Source: Clostridia bacterium (GTDB taxonomy: Bacteria > Bacillota > Clostridia > Oscillospirales > CAG-272). Taken from it: a stretch of DNA of 54,350 bases. The stretch spans positions 1 to 54,350 of the forward strand of contig JAFWTH010000003.1 in assembly GCA_017518975.1 (NCBI GenBank), read 5' to 3'. The notes under the pieces were generated by a model that was given only the letters and a program-made list of their open reading frames with translations, was not told where the DNA came from and did not search any database. Of this stretch, positions 17,584 through 28,572 are shown in pieces (within the stretch, counting starts at the first letter, position 1; each line of letters starts with the position of its first letter). The position numbers were made by a program, and so were the translations under genes.

Positions 17584-17796
17584 ATGAACAAGGTAACATT
17601 CAACGAGGAACGCTGCAAGGGCTGCGGACTCTGCGTCGACGTCTGTCCACGCGGGATAGTCGTCATCCTCGCGGACAAGCTGAACGGCAAGGGTTATCAC
17701 CCCGCGTCGGTGTCCGATCAGGAAAAATGCATCGCGTGCGCCATGTGCGCGACGATGTGTCCCGATTCCGTCATAAAGGTGGAGAAGGACGTCTGA
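17584..17796 (+). CDS. korD: 2-oxoacid:ferredoxin oxidoreductase, delta subunit (2x[4Fe-4S])
   Basis: A 70-residue bacterial ferredoxin-like subunit with two complete cluster motifs, CKGCGLCVDVCP and CIACAMCATMCP. It passes electrons from the thiamine-pyrophosphate centre to ferredoxin. TTGGAGG precedes the ATG at 17584, which is preferred over an in-frame ATG four codons earlier that overlaps the ribosome site. First subunit gene in the order D-A-B-C, as in KorDABC/VorDABC enzymes. Confidence 0.93.
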   Translation: MNKVTFNEERCKGCGLCVDVCPRGIVVILADKLNGKGYHPASVSDQEKCIACAMCATMCPDSVIKVEKDV

Positions 17797-17881
17797 ATAA
17801 TCAAAACGGGAGCGCCCGCGCCGATGCGCGAATCCAAAGGCGGATCCCGTGCCGGATCACGGCAACGGAAAGTGTGTTGAA

Positions 17882-18943
17882 GTGGCTGAAAAAGTTCTGA
17901 TGAAAGGCAACGAGGCGATCGCCGAGGCGGCGATAAACGCCGGATGTCTTTACTATTTCGGATATCCGATCACTCCTCAGACGGAAATATCGGAATATAT
18001 GGCGAAGAGGATGCCGAAGGTCGGCGGTCTTTGCCTGCAGGCGGAGAGCGAGATCTCCGCAATCAATATGACGATGGGAGCCGCGGCGTCCGGTACGCGG
18101 GCGATGACTTCGTCATCGTCTCCCGGGATCTCTCTCAAAAGCGAGGGTATCTCGTATATCGCCGGATGCGATCTTCCCTGCCTCATCGTCAACGTTCAGA
18201 GAGGAGGCCCCGGACTCGGAGGCATCCAGCCGTCTCAGTCCGACTACTATCAGGCGACGAGAGGCGTCGGTCACGGCGATCTGCGGCTGATCGTTCTCGC
18301 CCCGTCATCCGTTCAGGAGATGGCGTCTCTTACAGCCGAGGCGTTTGACCTTGCGGATACGTACCGCATGCCCGCCATGCTGCTCGCTGACGGCGCGCTC
18401 GGACAGATGATGGAACCCGTCGACTTCTCGCTCTTCGAGAAGCGCGATGTCCCCGAAAAGGAATGGGCGGCTAACGGTCACGGAGGAAAGCGGAAGAAAA
18501 ACATAATCAACTCACTCTTTATAGATCCTCAGGAACTTGAGAACTCCGTTGTCGCAAGATACGAAAGATACAAAAAGGTCGAGGAAAACGAGGTCAAGTA
18601 CGAAGAGTTCATGACCGACGACGCGGATATCGTTCTCGTGGCGTTCGGAATCACCGCGAGAGTCGCGAAGAGCGCGATAACAGCCGTGAGAGAATCAGGC
18701 ATCAAAGCGGGTCTGCTCCGTCCGATCACCCTCTGGCCGTTCCCGAAGGGAGCGATCGGCGCGATCGCCGACCGCGCGAAGATCTTTCTCACCGTTGAGA
18801 TGAACATGGGTCAGATGATCGACGACGTCCGCCTTGCGGTGGGCGGCAAATGCCCGGTCGACGGGTACACGAGAACGGGCGGGATCATCCCCTCTGTCGA
18901 TGAAGTTGAAGATAAGATCCGCCGGATAGCGGCGTCGCTCTGA
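17882..18943 (+). CDS. korA: 2-oxoacid:ferredoxin oxidoreductase, alpha subunit
   Basis: A 353-residue alpha subunit of a 2-oxoglutarate/branched-chain 2-oxoacid:ferredoxin oxidoreductase, which converts 2-oxoacids and CoA to acyl-CoA, CO2 and reduced ferredoxin (or the reverse). The characteristic [16 protein letters not shown] near the N-terminus and [18 protein letters not shown] and [10 protein letters not shown] are seen; the transketolase C-terminal-like domain follows after about 230. An in-frame GTG at 17849 exists, but the GTG at 17882 with GGAAAG nine bases upstream begins at the family's usual place. Whether the substrate is 2-oxoglutarate or a branched-chain acid cannot be read from sequence. 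Confidence 0.93.
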   Translation: MAEKVLMKGNEAIAEAAINAGCLYYFGYPITPQTEISEYMAKRMPKVGGLCLQAESEISAINMTMGAAASGTRAMTSSSSPGISLKSEGISYIAGCDLPCLIVNVQRGGPGLGGIQPSQSDYYQATRGVGHGDLRLIVLAPSSVQEMASLTAEAFDLADTYRMPAMLLADGALGQMMEPVDFSLFEKRDVPEKEWAANGHGGKRKKNIINSLFIDPQELENSVVARYERYKKVEENEVKYEEFMTDDADIVLVAFGITARVAKSAITAVRESGIKAGLLRPITLWPFPKGAIGAIADRAKIFLTVEMNMGQMIDDVRLAVGGKCPVDGYTRTGGIIPSVDEVEDKIRRIAASL

Positions 18944-18959
18944 AAGGACAGGTGAAAAA

Positions 18960-19706
18960 ATGAAAACTGTTTATGAAAGACCGCACGCTCTTTCCGACGT
19001 GCCTCTCCACTACTGCCCCGGCTGTACGCACGGGATAATCCACAAACTCGTCGCGGAAGTAATCGACGATCTCGGGATCGAGGACAGAACGGTCGGCATA
19101 GCGTCCGTCGGTTGTTCGGTCTTCGCCTACAACTATTTTGAATGCGATATGATCCAGGCGGCGCACGGCCGCGCTCCCGCGGTGGCTACGGGTGTAAAAA
19201 GAACTCACCCCGATTCGGTCGTTTTCACGTATCAGGGAGACGGAGACCTCGCGGCTATCGGAACCGCCGAGACCGTTCACATCGCGACACGCGGCGAGAA
19301 CGTCACTATCATCTTCGTCAACAACGCGATCTACGGAATGACCGGCGGTCAGATGGCGCCGACGACCCTCCCGGGTCAGGTCACGACGACGTCCCCGTAT
19401 GGACGCGACAGAAAGATCCAGGGTTCTCCGATCAGGATCTGCGAGATGCTCTCGACGCTCGACGGCGTGGCGCTCGCGGCGCGCACCTCGGTCGACTCTC
19501 CGAAAAACATCAACGCTGCAAAGAAACTGATCACGAAAGCTTTTCAGAATCAGCTCGACGGAAAAGGTCTTTCGATCGTCGAAATCCTCTCCACGTGCCC
19601 CACGAACTGGGGAATGACTCCCAAGGCCGCGCTGGAGTGGCTGAGGGAAAATATGATGAGTTACTATCCGCTCGGCGTCTTCAAAGACGGCGAGGCGATA
19701 AGATAA
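18960..19706 (+). CDS. korB: 2-oxoacid:ferredoxin oxidoreductase, beta subunit (TPP-binding)
   Basis: A 248-residue beta subunit carrying the thiamine-pyrophosphate site: [11 protein letters not shown] through [12 protein letters not shown] matches the GDG...NN TPP motif. The N-terminal HYCPGCTHG and SVGCSVF contain the cysteines that in this family hold a proximal cluster. AAGGACAGGTGA precedes the ATG, 16 bases after korA. Confidence 0.94.
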   Translation: MKTVYERPHALSDVPLHYCPGCTHGIIHKLVAEVIDDLGIEDRTVGIASVGCSVFAYNYFECDMIQAAHGRAPAVATGVKRTHPDSVVFTYQGDGDLAAIGTAETVHIATRGENVTIIFVNNAIYGMTGGQMAPTTLPGQVTTTSPYGRDRKIQGSPIRICEMLSTLDGVALAARTSVDSPKNINAAKKLITKAFQNQLDGKGLSIVEILSTCPTNWGMTPKAALEWLRENMMSYYPLGVFKDGEAIR

Positions 19707-19718
19707 GGAGGCGGCACC

Positions 19719-20249
19719 GTGACGACTACTATGATATTCGCCGGAAGCGGCGGCCAGGGCATCCAGTTCTCCGGGAAGCAGACGGCTAAAACCGCCATGC
19801 ATCAGGGAAAGAACGTTACTTTTCTCCCCTCCTACGGGCCCGAGATGAGAGGCGGAACGTCAAACTGCACCGTCGTAATCTCTGACGGTGAGATCGGTTC
19901 TCCTTCCGTCACGTCGCCTGACGTCGCCGTAGTGATGAATCTCCCGTCGTTCGATAAATTCGAGCCGAGAGTCAAGGCGGGCGGTCTGCTCGTCTGCGAC
20001 GCGACGATGATCGACAAAAAGACCGCGCGTTCCGATATCGACGCTCTGTACGTACCGGCGTCGGAAATGGCGAGCGAAAACGGACTTACCGGTTTTGCCA
20101 ACGTCATTATCCTCGGCGCGATAATAAAAAAGACCGGACTCTTCACGCTTGACGAGTTCCTCGGTCTTCTGGTCGGATCGATCCCCGAATCGAAAGCGGC
20201 TCTCCGCGAAAAGAACGAGAAAGCGCTTAAACTCGGGTACGAGTTCTGA
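19719..20249 (+). CDS. korC: 2-oxoacid:ferredoxin oxidoreductase, gamma subunit
   Basis: A 176-residue gamma subunit beginning MTTTMIFAGSGGQGIQFSGK, the family's glycine-rich signature, and containing SYGPEMRGGTSNCTVVISD. AAGGAGG lies seven bases before a GTG start. It completes the four-subunit enzyme; the operon ends at a strong hairpin 20 bases on. Confidence 0.93.
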   Translation: MTTTMIFAGSGGQGIQFSGKQTAKTAMHQGKNVTFLPSYGPEMRGGTSNCTVVISDGEIGSPSVTSPDVAVVMNLPSFDKFEPRVKAGGLLVCDATMIDKKTARSDIDALYVPASEMASENGLTGFANVIILGAIIKKTGLFTLDEFLGLLVGSIPESKAALREKNEKALKLGYEF

Positions 20250-20268
20250 CAACCGTAAAACAAAACCA

Positions 20269-20305
20269 AAGCTCACGTTTCTTCATAGAAGCGTGAGCTT
20301 TATCA
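20269..20305. terminator. Shared terminator between korC and glycerate kinase
   Basis: A stem of about 12 bp (AAGCTCACG..TTCT / AGAA.CGTGAGCTT) lies between convergent genes. Its right arm contains the last codons of the glycerate kinase gene, so the coding end and terminator are fused. T-rich runs on both sides are short. Confidence 0.65.
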
Positions 20306-21383
20306 TTTCACACGAAGTTTTGTAAAGCGCGGCTTCCGCATCCGCCGGGGTGATAATGTCCGGAACGGGGCCGTGAACCGTCGGGAACACTCCCGAGATA
20401 CCGGGGATAAGAACGTCCGCGCCTTTCTCCGCGGTACCGCACACTACCGCGACCGGGATCCTACGCGACGAAGCGCGTGATGCGACCCCCGACACGACTT
20501 TACCGTCGGCGCTCTGCCTGTCGAACCGTCCCTCACCGGTGACGGCGAGATCCGCGCCGTCGAGGATCGAATCAAAATCCAGAGCGTCGAGGACCGCGTC
20601 GATTCCCCGTCTCATTTCAGCGCCGAAGAACGCGACGGCTCCGGCTCCGCACCCTCCCGCGGCGCCGCCACCGGGAATATCGGAGACCGTAACTCCGACG
20701 TCCCTCTCGATAACTTCGGCGATACTGCGCAGACCGTCGTCAAGCCGCGCGACCGTTTCCGCGTCAGCCCCCTTCTGCGGCGCGAAAACGAACGCGGCTC
20801 CCCGCTCTCCGTAAAGCGGATTGTCTACGTCGCACATTACGGTGATCTCAGCGTCTGCGATCCTGGGGTCAATGGCAGACGCGTCGATCCGGGAAACCTT
20901 TGAAAGCGTTCCGCCTACCGGGACGAATTGTCTGCCGTCGGAATCGTAAAAAACAACTCCGCATGCGGACGCCATTCCGCACCCGCAATCGTTCACGGCG
21001 CTTCCGCCGAGCGCAAGAACGAATCTTTTGTATCCCGCGTCAGCCGCGGAAATGAAAAGCTCACCCGCTCCGCGCGACGTGGTGAGCGACGGATCGTGAA
21101 GAGAAGTCAGAGTGAGCCCAGCGACCGCCGCGAGTTCGATCACGGCGATGTCTCCGATAACGCCGAAAAACGAGTCGACTTCGATCCCGTCCGGCCCGGT
21201 GACGCGCGCGGGAACTTTCTCGGCTCCAAGCGCGTCGCACGTTCCCTCGCCTCCGTCAGCGAGCGGGACCGTGACGACCTCCGCTTCCGGAAAGACGGAA
21301 AGCGCCGCCGATCTTATGATCGAGGCGGCGCGGGCAGACGAGACAGTGCCTTTGAACGAATCCGGACAAACAACGATCTTCAT
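20283..21383 (-). CDS. glxK: Glycerate kinase (GlxK/GarK family)
   Basis: A 366-residue glycerate kinase of the GlxK type, phosphorylating D-glycerate to a phosphoglycerate. The start MKIVVCPDSFKGTVSS, PLADGGEGT, LGGSAVNDCGCG and VTGEGRFDRQSADGK are classic. GGGAAAG precedes the ATG, which overlaps the stop of the preceding membrane protein (ATGA). It is last in the secA-membrane-membrane-glxK set. There is no obvious functional tie to secretion; coexpression may be incidental. Confidence 0.94.
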   Translation of the reverse strand: MKIVVCPDSFKGTVSSARAASIIRSAALSVFPEAEVVTVPLADGGEGTCDALGAEKVPARVTGPDGIEVDSFFGVIGDIAVIELAAVAGLTLTSLHDPSLTTSRGAGELFISAADAGYKRFVLALGGSAVNDCGCGMASACGVVFYDSDGRQFVPVGGTLSKVSRIDASAIDPRIADAEITVMCDVDNPLYGERGAAFVFAPQKGADAETVARLDDGLRSIAEVIERDVGVTVSDIPGGGAAGGCGAGAVAFFGAEMRRGIDAVLDALDFDSILDGADLAVTGEGRFDRQSADGKVVSGVASRASSRRIPVAVVCGTAEKGADVLIPGISGVFPTVHGPVPDIITPADAEAALYKTSCEMIKLTLL

Positions 21384-22849
21384 ATTCTTTCCCGTTTAGC
21401 CATCGGTCTGTACATCTCCGCGTTCGAGAACAGACACAAAATGAGATTGAAAACGATCCACAGCACGGCGACTGCGAAATACGCCGCCGTAACGAAAGAC
21501 ATGACGTGGCCGGGAAGATCGACGGTCCTCGCCCCGTCAAGATATTCGGGAAAAACGGAAGGTATGAACGGCTCGACCGCCGGGAGCGCGATCAAAAACG
21601 CGAAGTGGACGAATCCCGCGATTCTTGCGAAGCGTATCCTTTTTTTCAAAGAAGCGTCGAGTTCACTTCTGTATTTATCGACCGTAAACGTCACTTTTTC
21701 GGTAACGAATATATCGGATCCCGCTTTTGAAACGTGAGATCTTACCGCTTTGTAGAAGGCAGCCGAAAGCGCGATCATCGAAAAAGCAAGAAGAAGAAAA
21801 CCTATCTCCTCCGTGACAACCATCGGAGGGAACAATCTTCCCGCTCCTTTGATGCGGAAGACCTCAAACCGCGTATAATCGGAGAAGAACCGGGACTCAA
21901 GTATGAAAGAAACGGTACTGACGGCTCCGTAGAGAGCGGCAGGTATCACGACGGCAAGAAACCCGCGCTTTGCGGTGAAAAAGTCACGCAGAACGATCGA
22001 GGTCATTATGATAAACACGGCGCAGAAAGCTCCGGGTATCAGCGTCATACCGCCGCTCGTGACCCAGACGGAAAGAACGGTCGAGACCATAAAGAGGACC
22101 GACGCGTTTCTCATCCTTACGCCGAGGCGAACGTCGGGGTTCTCCGCGGAGAAGCGTTCCGTCGCTTCGGTCATTGCGGAGATGAGTTTTTCGTTATTCT
22201 TCAGACCGCCGAAAAAACGGATGGATCTGTAGAGGAAAACCGCGCCGAGCGCAACCGTCACTACGGAATTCATTACGTAGAGGTAAGGGCGAAGGTTTTC
22301 CGGCCCGATCCCGCCGACGGTCACGTCGCCGTAGTGACTGCTGATGAACAGGGCGGGAAGTTCCGATATAACGGACGCTGCACAGCGTACGGTGAAAAAC
22401 GTGATGATCAGCGCGCGCGTCTCAAACGCCTTTTCCGGGAAACCCGTTGAAAGCCTTCTCGAAACTCCGTCGACCCCGTTAAACAGTTTATTGACCGCGG
22501 GAACGAAAAAGATCAGCTCGACGACCGCGAAAACGAACGTTATAAGAAGCAAAATCGTTTCGTTCGTCGCCCTGACGGAAAGCGCGTCGAGCGGGAGACC
22601 GTCCGGTCCGACCGTGTTGCCGCCTCTGCCCATAACGAGGATAAAAAAGACGAGGTACTTCGACACGTCGATCAGCGAAAGACGCGAAAACAAAGATCTC
22701 GAGTCCTCAAGAGACGGGTCGAGAGGAGCCATACGGGAAAGACCCCTGAAAATGAGAAAGAATCCGATGAAGTCGGGAAGAACGTCTATCACGTTGTAGC
22801 ACGGATTTACGAGGAACAAAAGCCCCGCTATTATGAGTCCGAAACCCAT
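21380..22849 (-). CDS. Multi-spanning membrane protein of unknown function (larger of a pair)
   Basis: About 489 residues with some ten hydrophobic segments; I do not recognise the family. The N-terminus MGFGLIIAGLLFLVNPCYNV, followed by DVLPDFIGFFLIFRGLSRM, resembles the start of the upstream gene's product, suggesting related N-terminal modules. Long charged loops lie at about 215-240 and 390-410. AGAGGAG lies four bases before the ATG at 22849, chosen over an in-frame ATG at 22864 that overlaps the upstream gene. Tight spacing on both sides indicates one operon with secA and glxK. Confidence 0.8.
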   Translation of the reverse strand: MGFGLIIAGLLFLVNPCYNVIDVLPDFIGFFLIFRGLSRMAPLDPSLEDSRSLFSRLSLIDVSKYLVFFILVMGRGGNTVGPDGLPLDALSVRATNETILLLITFVFAVVELIFFVPAVNKLFNGVDGVSRRLSTGFPEKAFETRALIITFFTVRCAASVISELPALFISSHYGDVTVGGIGPENLRPYLYVMNSVVTVALGAVFLYRSIRFFGGLKNNEKLISAMTEATERFSAENPDVRLGVRMRNASVLFMVSTVLSVWVTSGGMTLIPGAFCAVFIIMTSIVLRDFFTAKRGFLAVVIPAALYGAVSTVSFILESRFFSDYTRFEVFRIKGAGRLFPPMVVTEEIGFLLLAFSMIALSAAFYKAVRSHVSKAGSDIFVTEKVTFTVDKYRSELDASLKKRIRFARIAGFVHFAFLIALPAVEPFIPSVFPEYLDGARTVDLPGHVMSFVTAAYFAVAVLWIVFNLILCLFSNAEMYRPMAKRERI

Positions 22850-22860
22850 CTTTTCTCCTC

Positions 22861-23577
22861 TCATTTCTTTTTCTTGCGTTTTTTAGGCGTTTTTTCGTTT
22901 TTGCTTTTCTTGTTTTTGAGATACTCCTCGTAAAGCTCCCTGTTCTCGTCAAGTATCCTTTTTTTTCGCTCGTACGATTTCATCCTGATCTTATTCACGA
23001 GCGGGATCTTCGACGGCACGGGTTCCGGCACCTCGCCTGATACCGGGATGAAGTTGACGAACGACGTGTAGATAAGGAACGACATAAAGAGAAGACACGC
23101 GAGCGAGACGAGCAAGACGAGTTTGTCCGCGATCTGTCCCAGATCCTCCGGCAAAAACGCGCCGAGCGAAGAGTGCGCGATCATCAGAACGTACGCCGTG
23201 ACGGAAAAGCTTCTTGAGAAGTTTGCCCTGGCCGTCATCTTTTTATCCTCCGCGTCGACCGCGAGCGAGCGGATCGCGCCGGTAAGGAAAAAGTGAAAGA
23301 CGAGAGCTGCCGCCGCCCACACGACCGTAAGCACCGTCCCGACCGTATCGCCGTCGGTGAAGAAAGCGAACGTTCTTCCCACGGCGCGCACGACGGATAA
23401 AGCGGTGAGTACCATATCGAGGTAAACGCACTTCCTGAAAGCCGCCTTGTGCGAGGAAAGGACCGTGAGCGCCCACAGCATTATGAGGCACCCGACTATA
23501 TCCGCGAAGAAATAGACGGGAATCATGGCAAACGCGAACGCCGTGAAGTAACCGAAGAACAGAATACCGAATCCCAT
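22861..23577 (-). CDS. Membrane protein of unknown function with lysine-rich tail
   Basis: A 238-residue protein with five to six hydrophobic segments, starting MGFGILFFGYFTAFAFAMIP, and a C-terminal cytoplasmic tail that is strongly basic and ends in a run of lysines and arginines (KKSKNEKTPKKRKKKK). The tail could bind RNA, membrane phosphates or ribosomes; that is speculation. The segment FADIVGCLIMLWALTVLSSH parallels the DVLPDFIGFFLIFRGLS segment of the downstream product. It begins just after the secA stop and is probably cotranslated with it. Confidence 0.8.
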   Translation of the reverse strand: MGFGILFFGYFTAFAFAMIPVYFFADIVGCLIMLWALTVLSSHKAAFRKCVYLDMVLTALSVVRAVGRTFAFFTDGDTVGTVLTVVWAAAALVFHFFLTGAIRSLAVDAEDKKMTARANFSRSFSVTAYVLMIAHSSLGAFLPEDLGQIADKLVLLVSLACLLFMSFLIYTSFVNFIPVSGEVPEPVPSKIPLVNKIRMKSYERKKRILDENRELYEEYLKNKKSKNEKTPKKRKKKK

Positions 23578-23578
23578 A

Positions 23579-26329
<2,751 letters not shown>

Positions 26330-26387
26330 ATCTTTTCGTCCTTTTCGGGAAAAATATACTCTGTCATCCGGCGCGTTCCGAAATCAC

Positions 26388-26416
26388 TTGAAATCCCGCC
26401 TTCTTCGGCTTATAAT
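26388..26416 (+). promoter_or_regulatory. Sigma-A-type promoter of trmL
   Basis: TTGAAA, 17-base spacer, TATAAT, ending 20 bases before the TTG start, in the gap divergent from secA. Confidence 0.8.
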
Positions 26417-26436
26417 AAAGTCCGGAGGTGAGGAAG

Positions 26437-26937
26437 TTGAGTGATATAAATATCGTGCTAGTTGAGCCCGAGATACCGCAGAACACGGGCAACATCGCCA
26501 GAACGTGCGCCGCCACGGGCGCTTCTCTTCACCTTATCGAGCCGATGGGATTCCGCGTCGATGACCGCAAGCTGAAGCGCGCGGGACTCGATTACTGGCA
26601 TCTGCTCGATATAACGTATTACTCCGGTCTTGACGATTTTTTCACACGTCATCCCGAAGCAGAATACTATCTTTTCTCGACAAAAGCGCCGAGAGACTAT
26701 ACCGAAGTCGATTATCCTCTTCCCCTCTTTCTATTTTTCGGAAAGGAGACGAAGGGGCTGCCGGAGGATCTTCTCAGGGACAACCTTGACAGGACGGTCC
26801 GCATCCCGATGAGGGACGGCCTGCGCTCGCTCAATTTATCGAATTCAGCGGCGATCGCGGTTTACGAGGTCCTGCGTCAGCACAACTTCTCCGGTTTGAA
26901 AAAGGAAAGCGATTACCTCATATCATCGGAGCGATAA
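26437..26937 (+). CDS. trmL: tRNA (cytidine/uridine-34 2'-O)-methyltransferase TrmL
   Basis: A 166-residue SPOUT methyltransferase that 2'-O-methylates the wobble base of tRNA-Leu. NTGNIARTCAATGA, FGKETKGLPEDLL and IPMRDGLRSLNLSNSAAIAV are the three SPOUT knot motifs. GGAGG lies eight bases before a TTG, giving the family start MSDINIVLVEPEIPQNTG; an in-frame GTG three codons earlier overlaps the ribosome site. The last 20 bases overlap the end of the convergent cardiolipin synthase gene. Confidence 0.94.
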   Translation: MSDINIVLVEPEIPQNTGNIARTCAATGASLHLIEPMGFRVDDRKLKRAGLDYWHLLDITYYSGLDDFFTRHPEAEYYLFSTKAPRDYTEVDYPLPLFLFFGKETKGLPEDLLRDNLDRTVRIPMRDGLRSLNLSNSAAIAVYEVLRQHNFSGLKKESDYLISSER

Positions 26938-28459
26938 GCTCAATGAGGGAGCGGAAGATTCTGCGGAAGACGCCGACGCGGCAGTCCTCGGCGGTCATCT
27001 CCTTCGATTCTGAGAAAACTGATTCAAAATCGCGCTTTACGTCCGCGACCGCAGACGATTTATACATCCACAGCCCGCATTCGAAGTGCAGGTAAAGACT
27101 CCTGTAATCGAGGTTCACCGATCCGACCGTCGCGAACTCGTCGTCGCACACGAAAGTTTTCGCGTGCATAAATCCCGGAGTATACTCGTAAAGTTTCACT
27201 CCCGCCCTTATCAGACGGTCGTAATGCGCCTTCGTCGATTCGAAAACCATCGGCTTGTCCGGGATCGCCGGAGTGACGATCCTGACGTCGACCCCGCTTC
27301 CCGCGGCGTGACAGAGCGCCTGTTCTATCTGATAGTCGATTATAAGATACGGCGTAGTGATCCAGACGTACTTTTTGGCGCTGTAAATCAGATTGAGATA
27401 TACCGCCTCTCCGACGGCGATCTCGTCGGCGGGATTGTCCTGATACGGCTGAATGATTCCGCATTCCGTATCATCGAACTCCGGAAACTCATCCGGCTTG
27501 TATTTCAGGTATCCGTCTTCTCCCGTTTCGTCCGGTTCGAAGAAAGACCACATGGACAGGAACATCACCGTAAAACTCCAAGCTGCGCGTCCCTCGACGA
27601 GAACGGCGTTGTCCTTCCAGTATCCGAACCGCACGATCTCGTTGATATACTCGTCCGCGATATTGAAGCCGCCTGTAAAGACAGTCTTCCCGTCGACCGA
27701 ACATATCTTTCTGTGGTCGCGATTGTTGAGACGCGGATAGATAAGCGGGACGTATCGGTTGAACACCCTGCACTTTATCCCCTCCGCGTTCAGCTCCTTG
27801 GCGAAACGCCACGGCAGATAGTTGATCGAGCCGAAATCGTCGTAAATCAGCCGGACGTCGACTCCCGCTTTCGCTTTTTCGAGCAGGATCGCGTGAACGT
27901 CGTCCCACATCTTGCCCGGCGCAAGGATAAAGTATTCGAGAAAGATATATTTCTCCGCGGAGCGGAGCGTGTCGAGAAAAGTACCGTACATCGACTCGCC
28001 TGTCGGAAAGTAAGTCGATCTCGATCCCTTATAAGGCGGGTTGCCCGCGATATTGGAGAGATAATCCGACTGCCTTTCAGCGACAGACGAATCGAACTCA
28101 ACCGGTTCTCTCCCGTCGTCGAGCGCGATGGCGCGCGCCATCGCGGTGTTGATGGACGCCATCTTCCGTTTCATTTTTTCCGAAACCGTGTTTCCGTGGA
28201 AAATGAGGTAAACGGCGACTCCGAACGGAGGCAGAAGAAGGACGAGGATGATCCATCCGATCTTGTACCCGGGATTGCCGCGTCTTGTTATGATACGGAT
28301 GCAGAAGATAAACCCGACGACCGTGGTCGCCGCGTAATAGATCGCGAAATAACGCCCCGGAAGGACGAAGAGAGCAAACGCGATGATAACGAACTGCAGA
28401 AAGATCAGAAGACTGACGGTTACGAGTCTGCTCGTGACGAGTTTCAGAAATTTTCTCAT
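26918..28459 (-). CDS. cls: Cardiolipin synthase
   Basis: A 513-residue membrane phospholipase D-family enzyme condensing two phosphatidylglycerols to cardiolipin. Two membrane helices lie at the N-terminus (about 12-60), followed by two catalytic HKD motifs: HRKICSVDGKTVFTGG and HAKTFVCDDEFATVGS. GGGAGG lies six bases before the ATG. The gene has its own promoter and is the sole member of its unit; its end overlaps trmL by 20 bases tail to tail. Confidence 0.94.
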   Translation of the reverse strand: MRKFLKLVTSRLVTVSLLIFLQFVIIAFALFVLPGRYFAIYYAATTVVGFIFCIRIITRRGNPGYKIGWIILVLLLPPFGVAVYLIFHGNTVSEKMKRKMASINTAMARAIALDDGREPVEFDSSVAERQSDYLSNIAGNPPYKGSRSTYFPTGESMYGTFLDTLRSAEKYIFLEYFILAPGKMWDDVHAILLEKAKAGVDVRLIYDDFGSINYLPWRFAKELNAEGIKCRVFNRYVPLIYPRLNNRDHRKICSVDGKTVFTGGFNIADEYINEIVRFGYWKDNAVLVEGRAAWSFTVMFLSMWSFFEPDETGEDGYLKYKPDEFPEFDDTECGIIQPYQDNPADEIAVGEAVYLNLIYSAKKYVWITTPYLIIDYQIEQALCHAAGSGVDVRIVTPAIPDKPMVFESTKAHYDRLIRAGVKLYEYTPGFMHAKTFVCDDEFATVGSVNLDYRSLYLHFECGLWMYKSSAVADVKRDFESVFSESKEMTAEDCRVGVFRRIFRSLIELIAPMI

Positions 28460-28504
28460 CTTTTTCCTCCCTTCCGCGCGCGTACGTTAAAAACATCTCT
28501 TAAT

Positions 28505-28533
28505 ATGATATCTTAAATTCCCGAAAAAATCAA
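28505..28533 (-). promoter_or_regulatory. Probable promoter of cls
   Basis: Minus strand TTGATT, 17-base spacer, TATCAT, about 45 bases before the cls start. A matching polA promoter on the other strand was not clear. Confidence 0.55.
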
Positions 28534-28572
28534 GTATTCCCGATAAACTCAGTAAAGAGAGGAACTGTCGCT

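Noticed and set aside
17797..17881. Possible small gene or riboregulator between korD and korA
   Set aside because: Only 85 bases with weak partial palindromes and no convincing start or conserved structure.
27086..28516. Long plus-strand open frame opposite cardiolipin synthase
   Set aside because: Antisense shadow of cls; Arg-rich with no recognisable domain.
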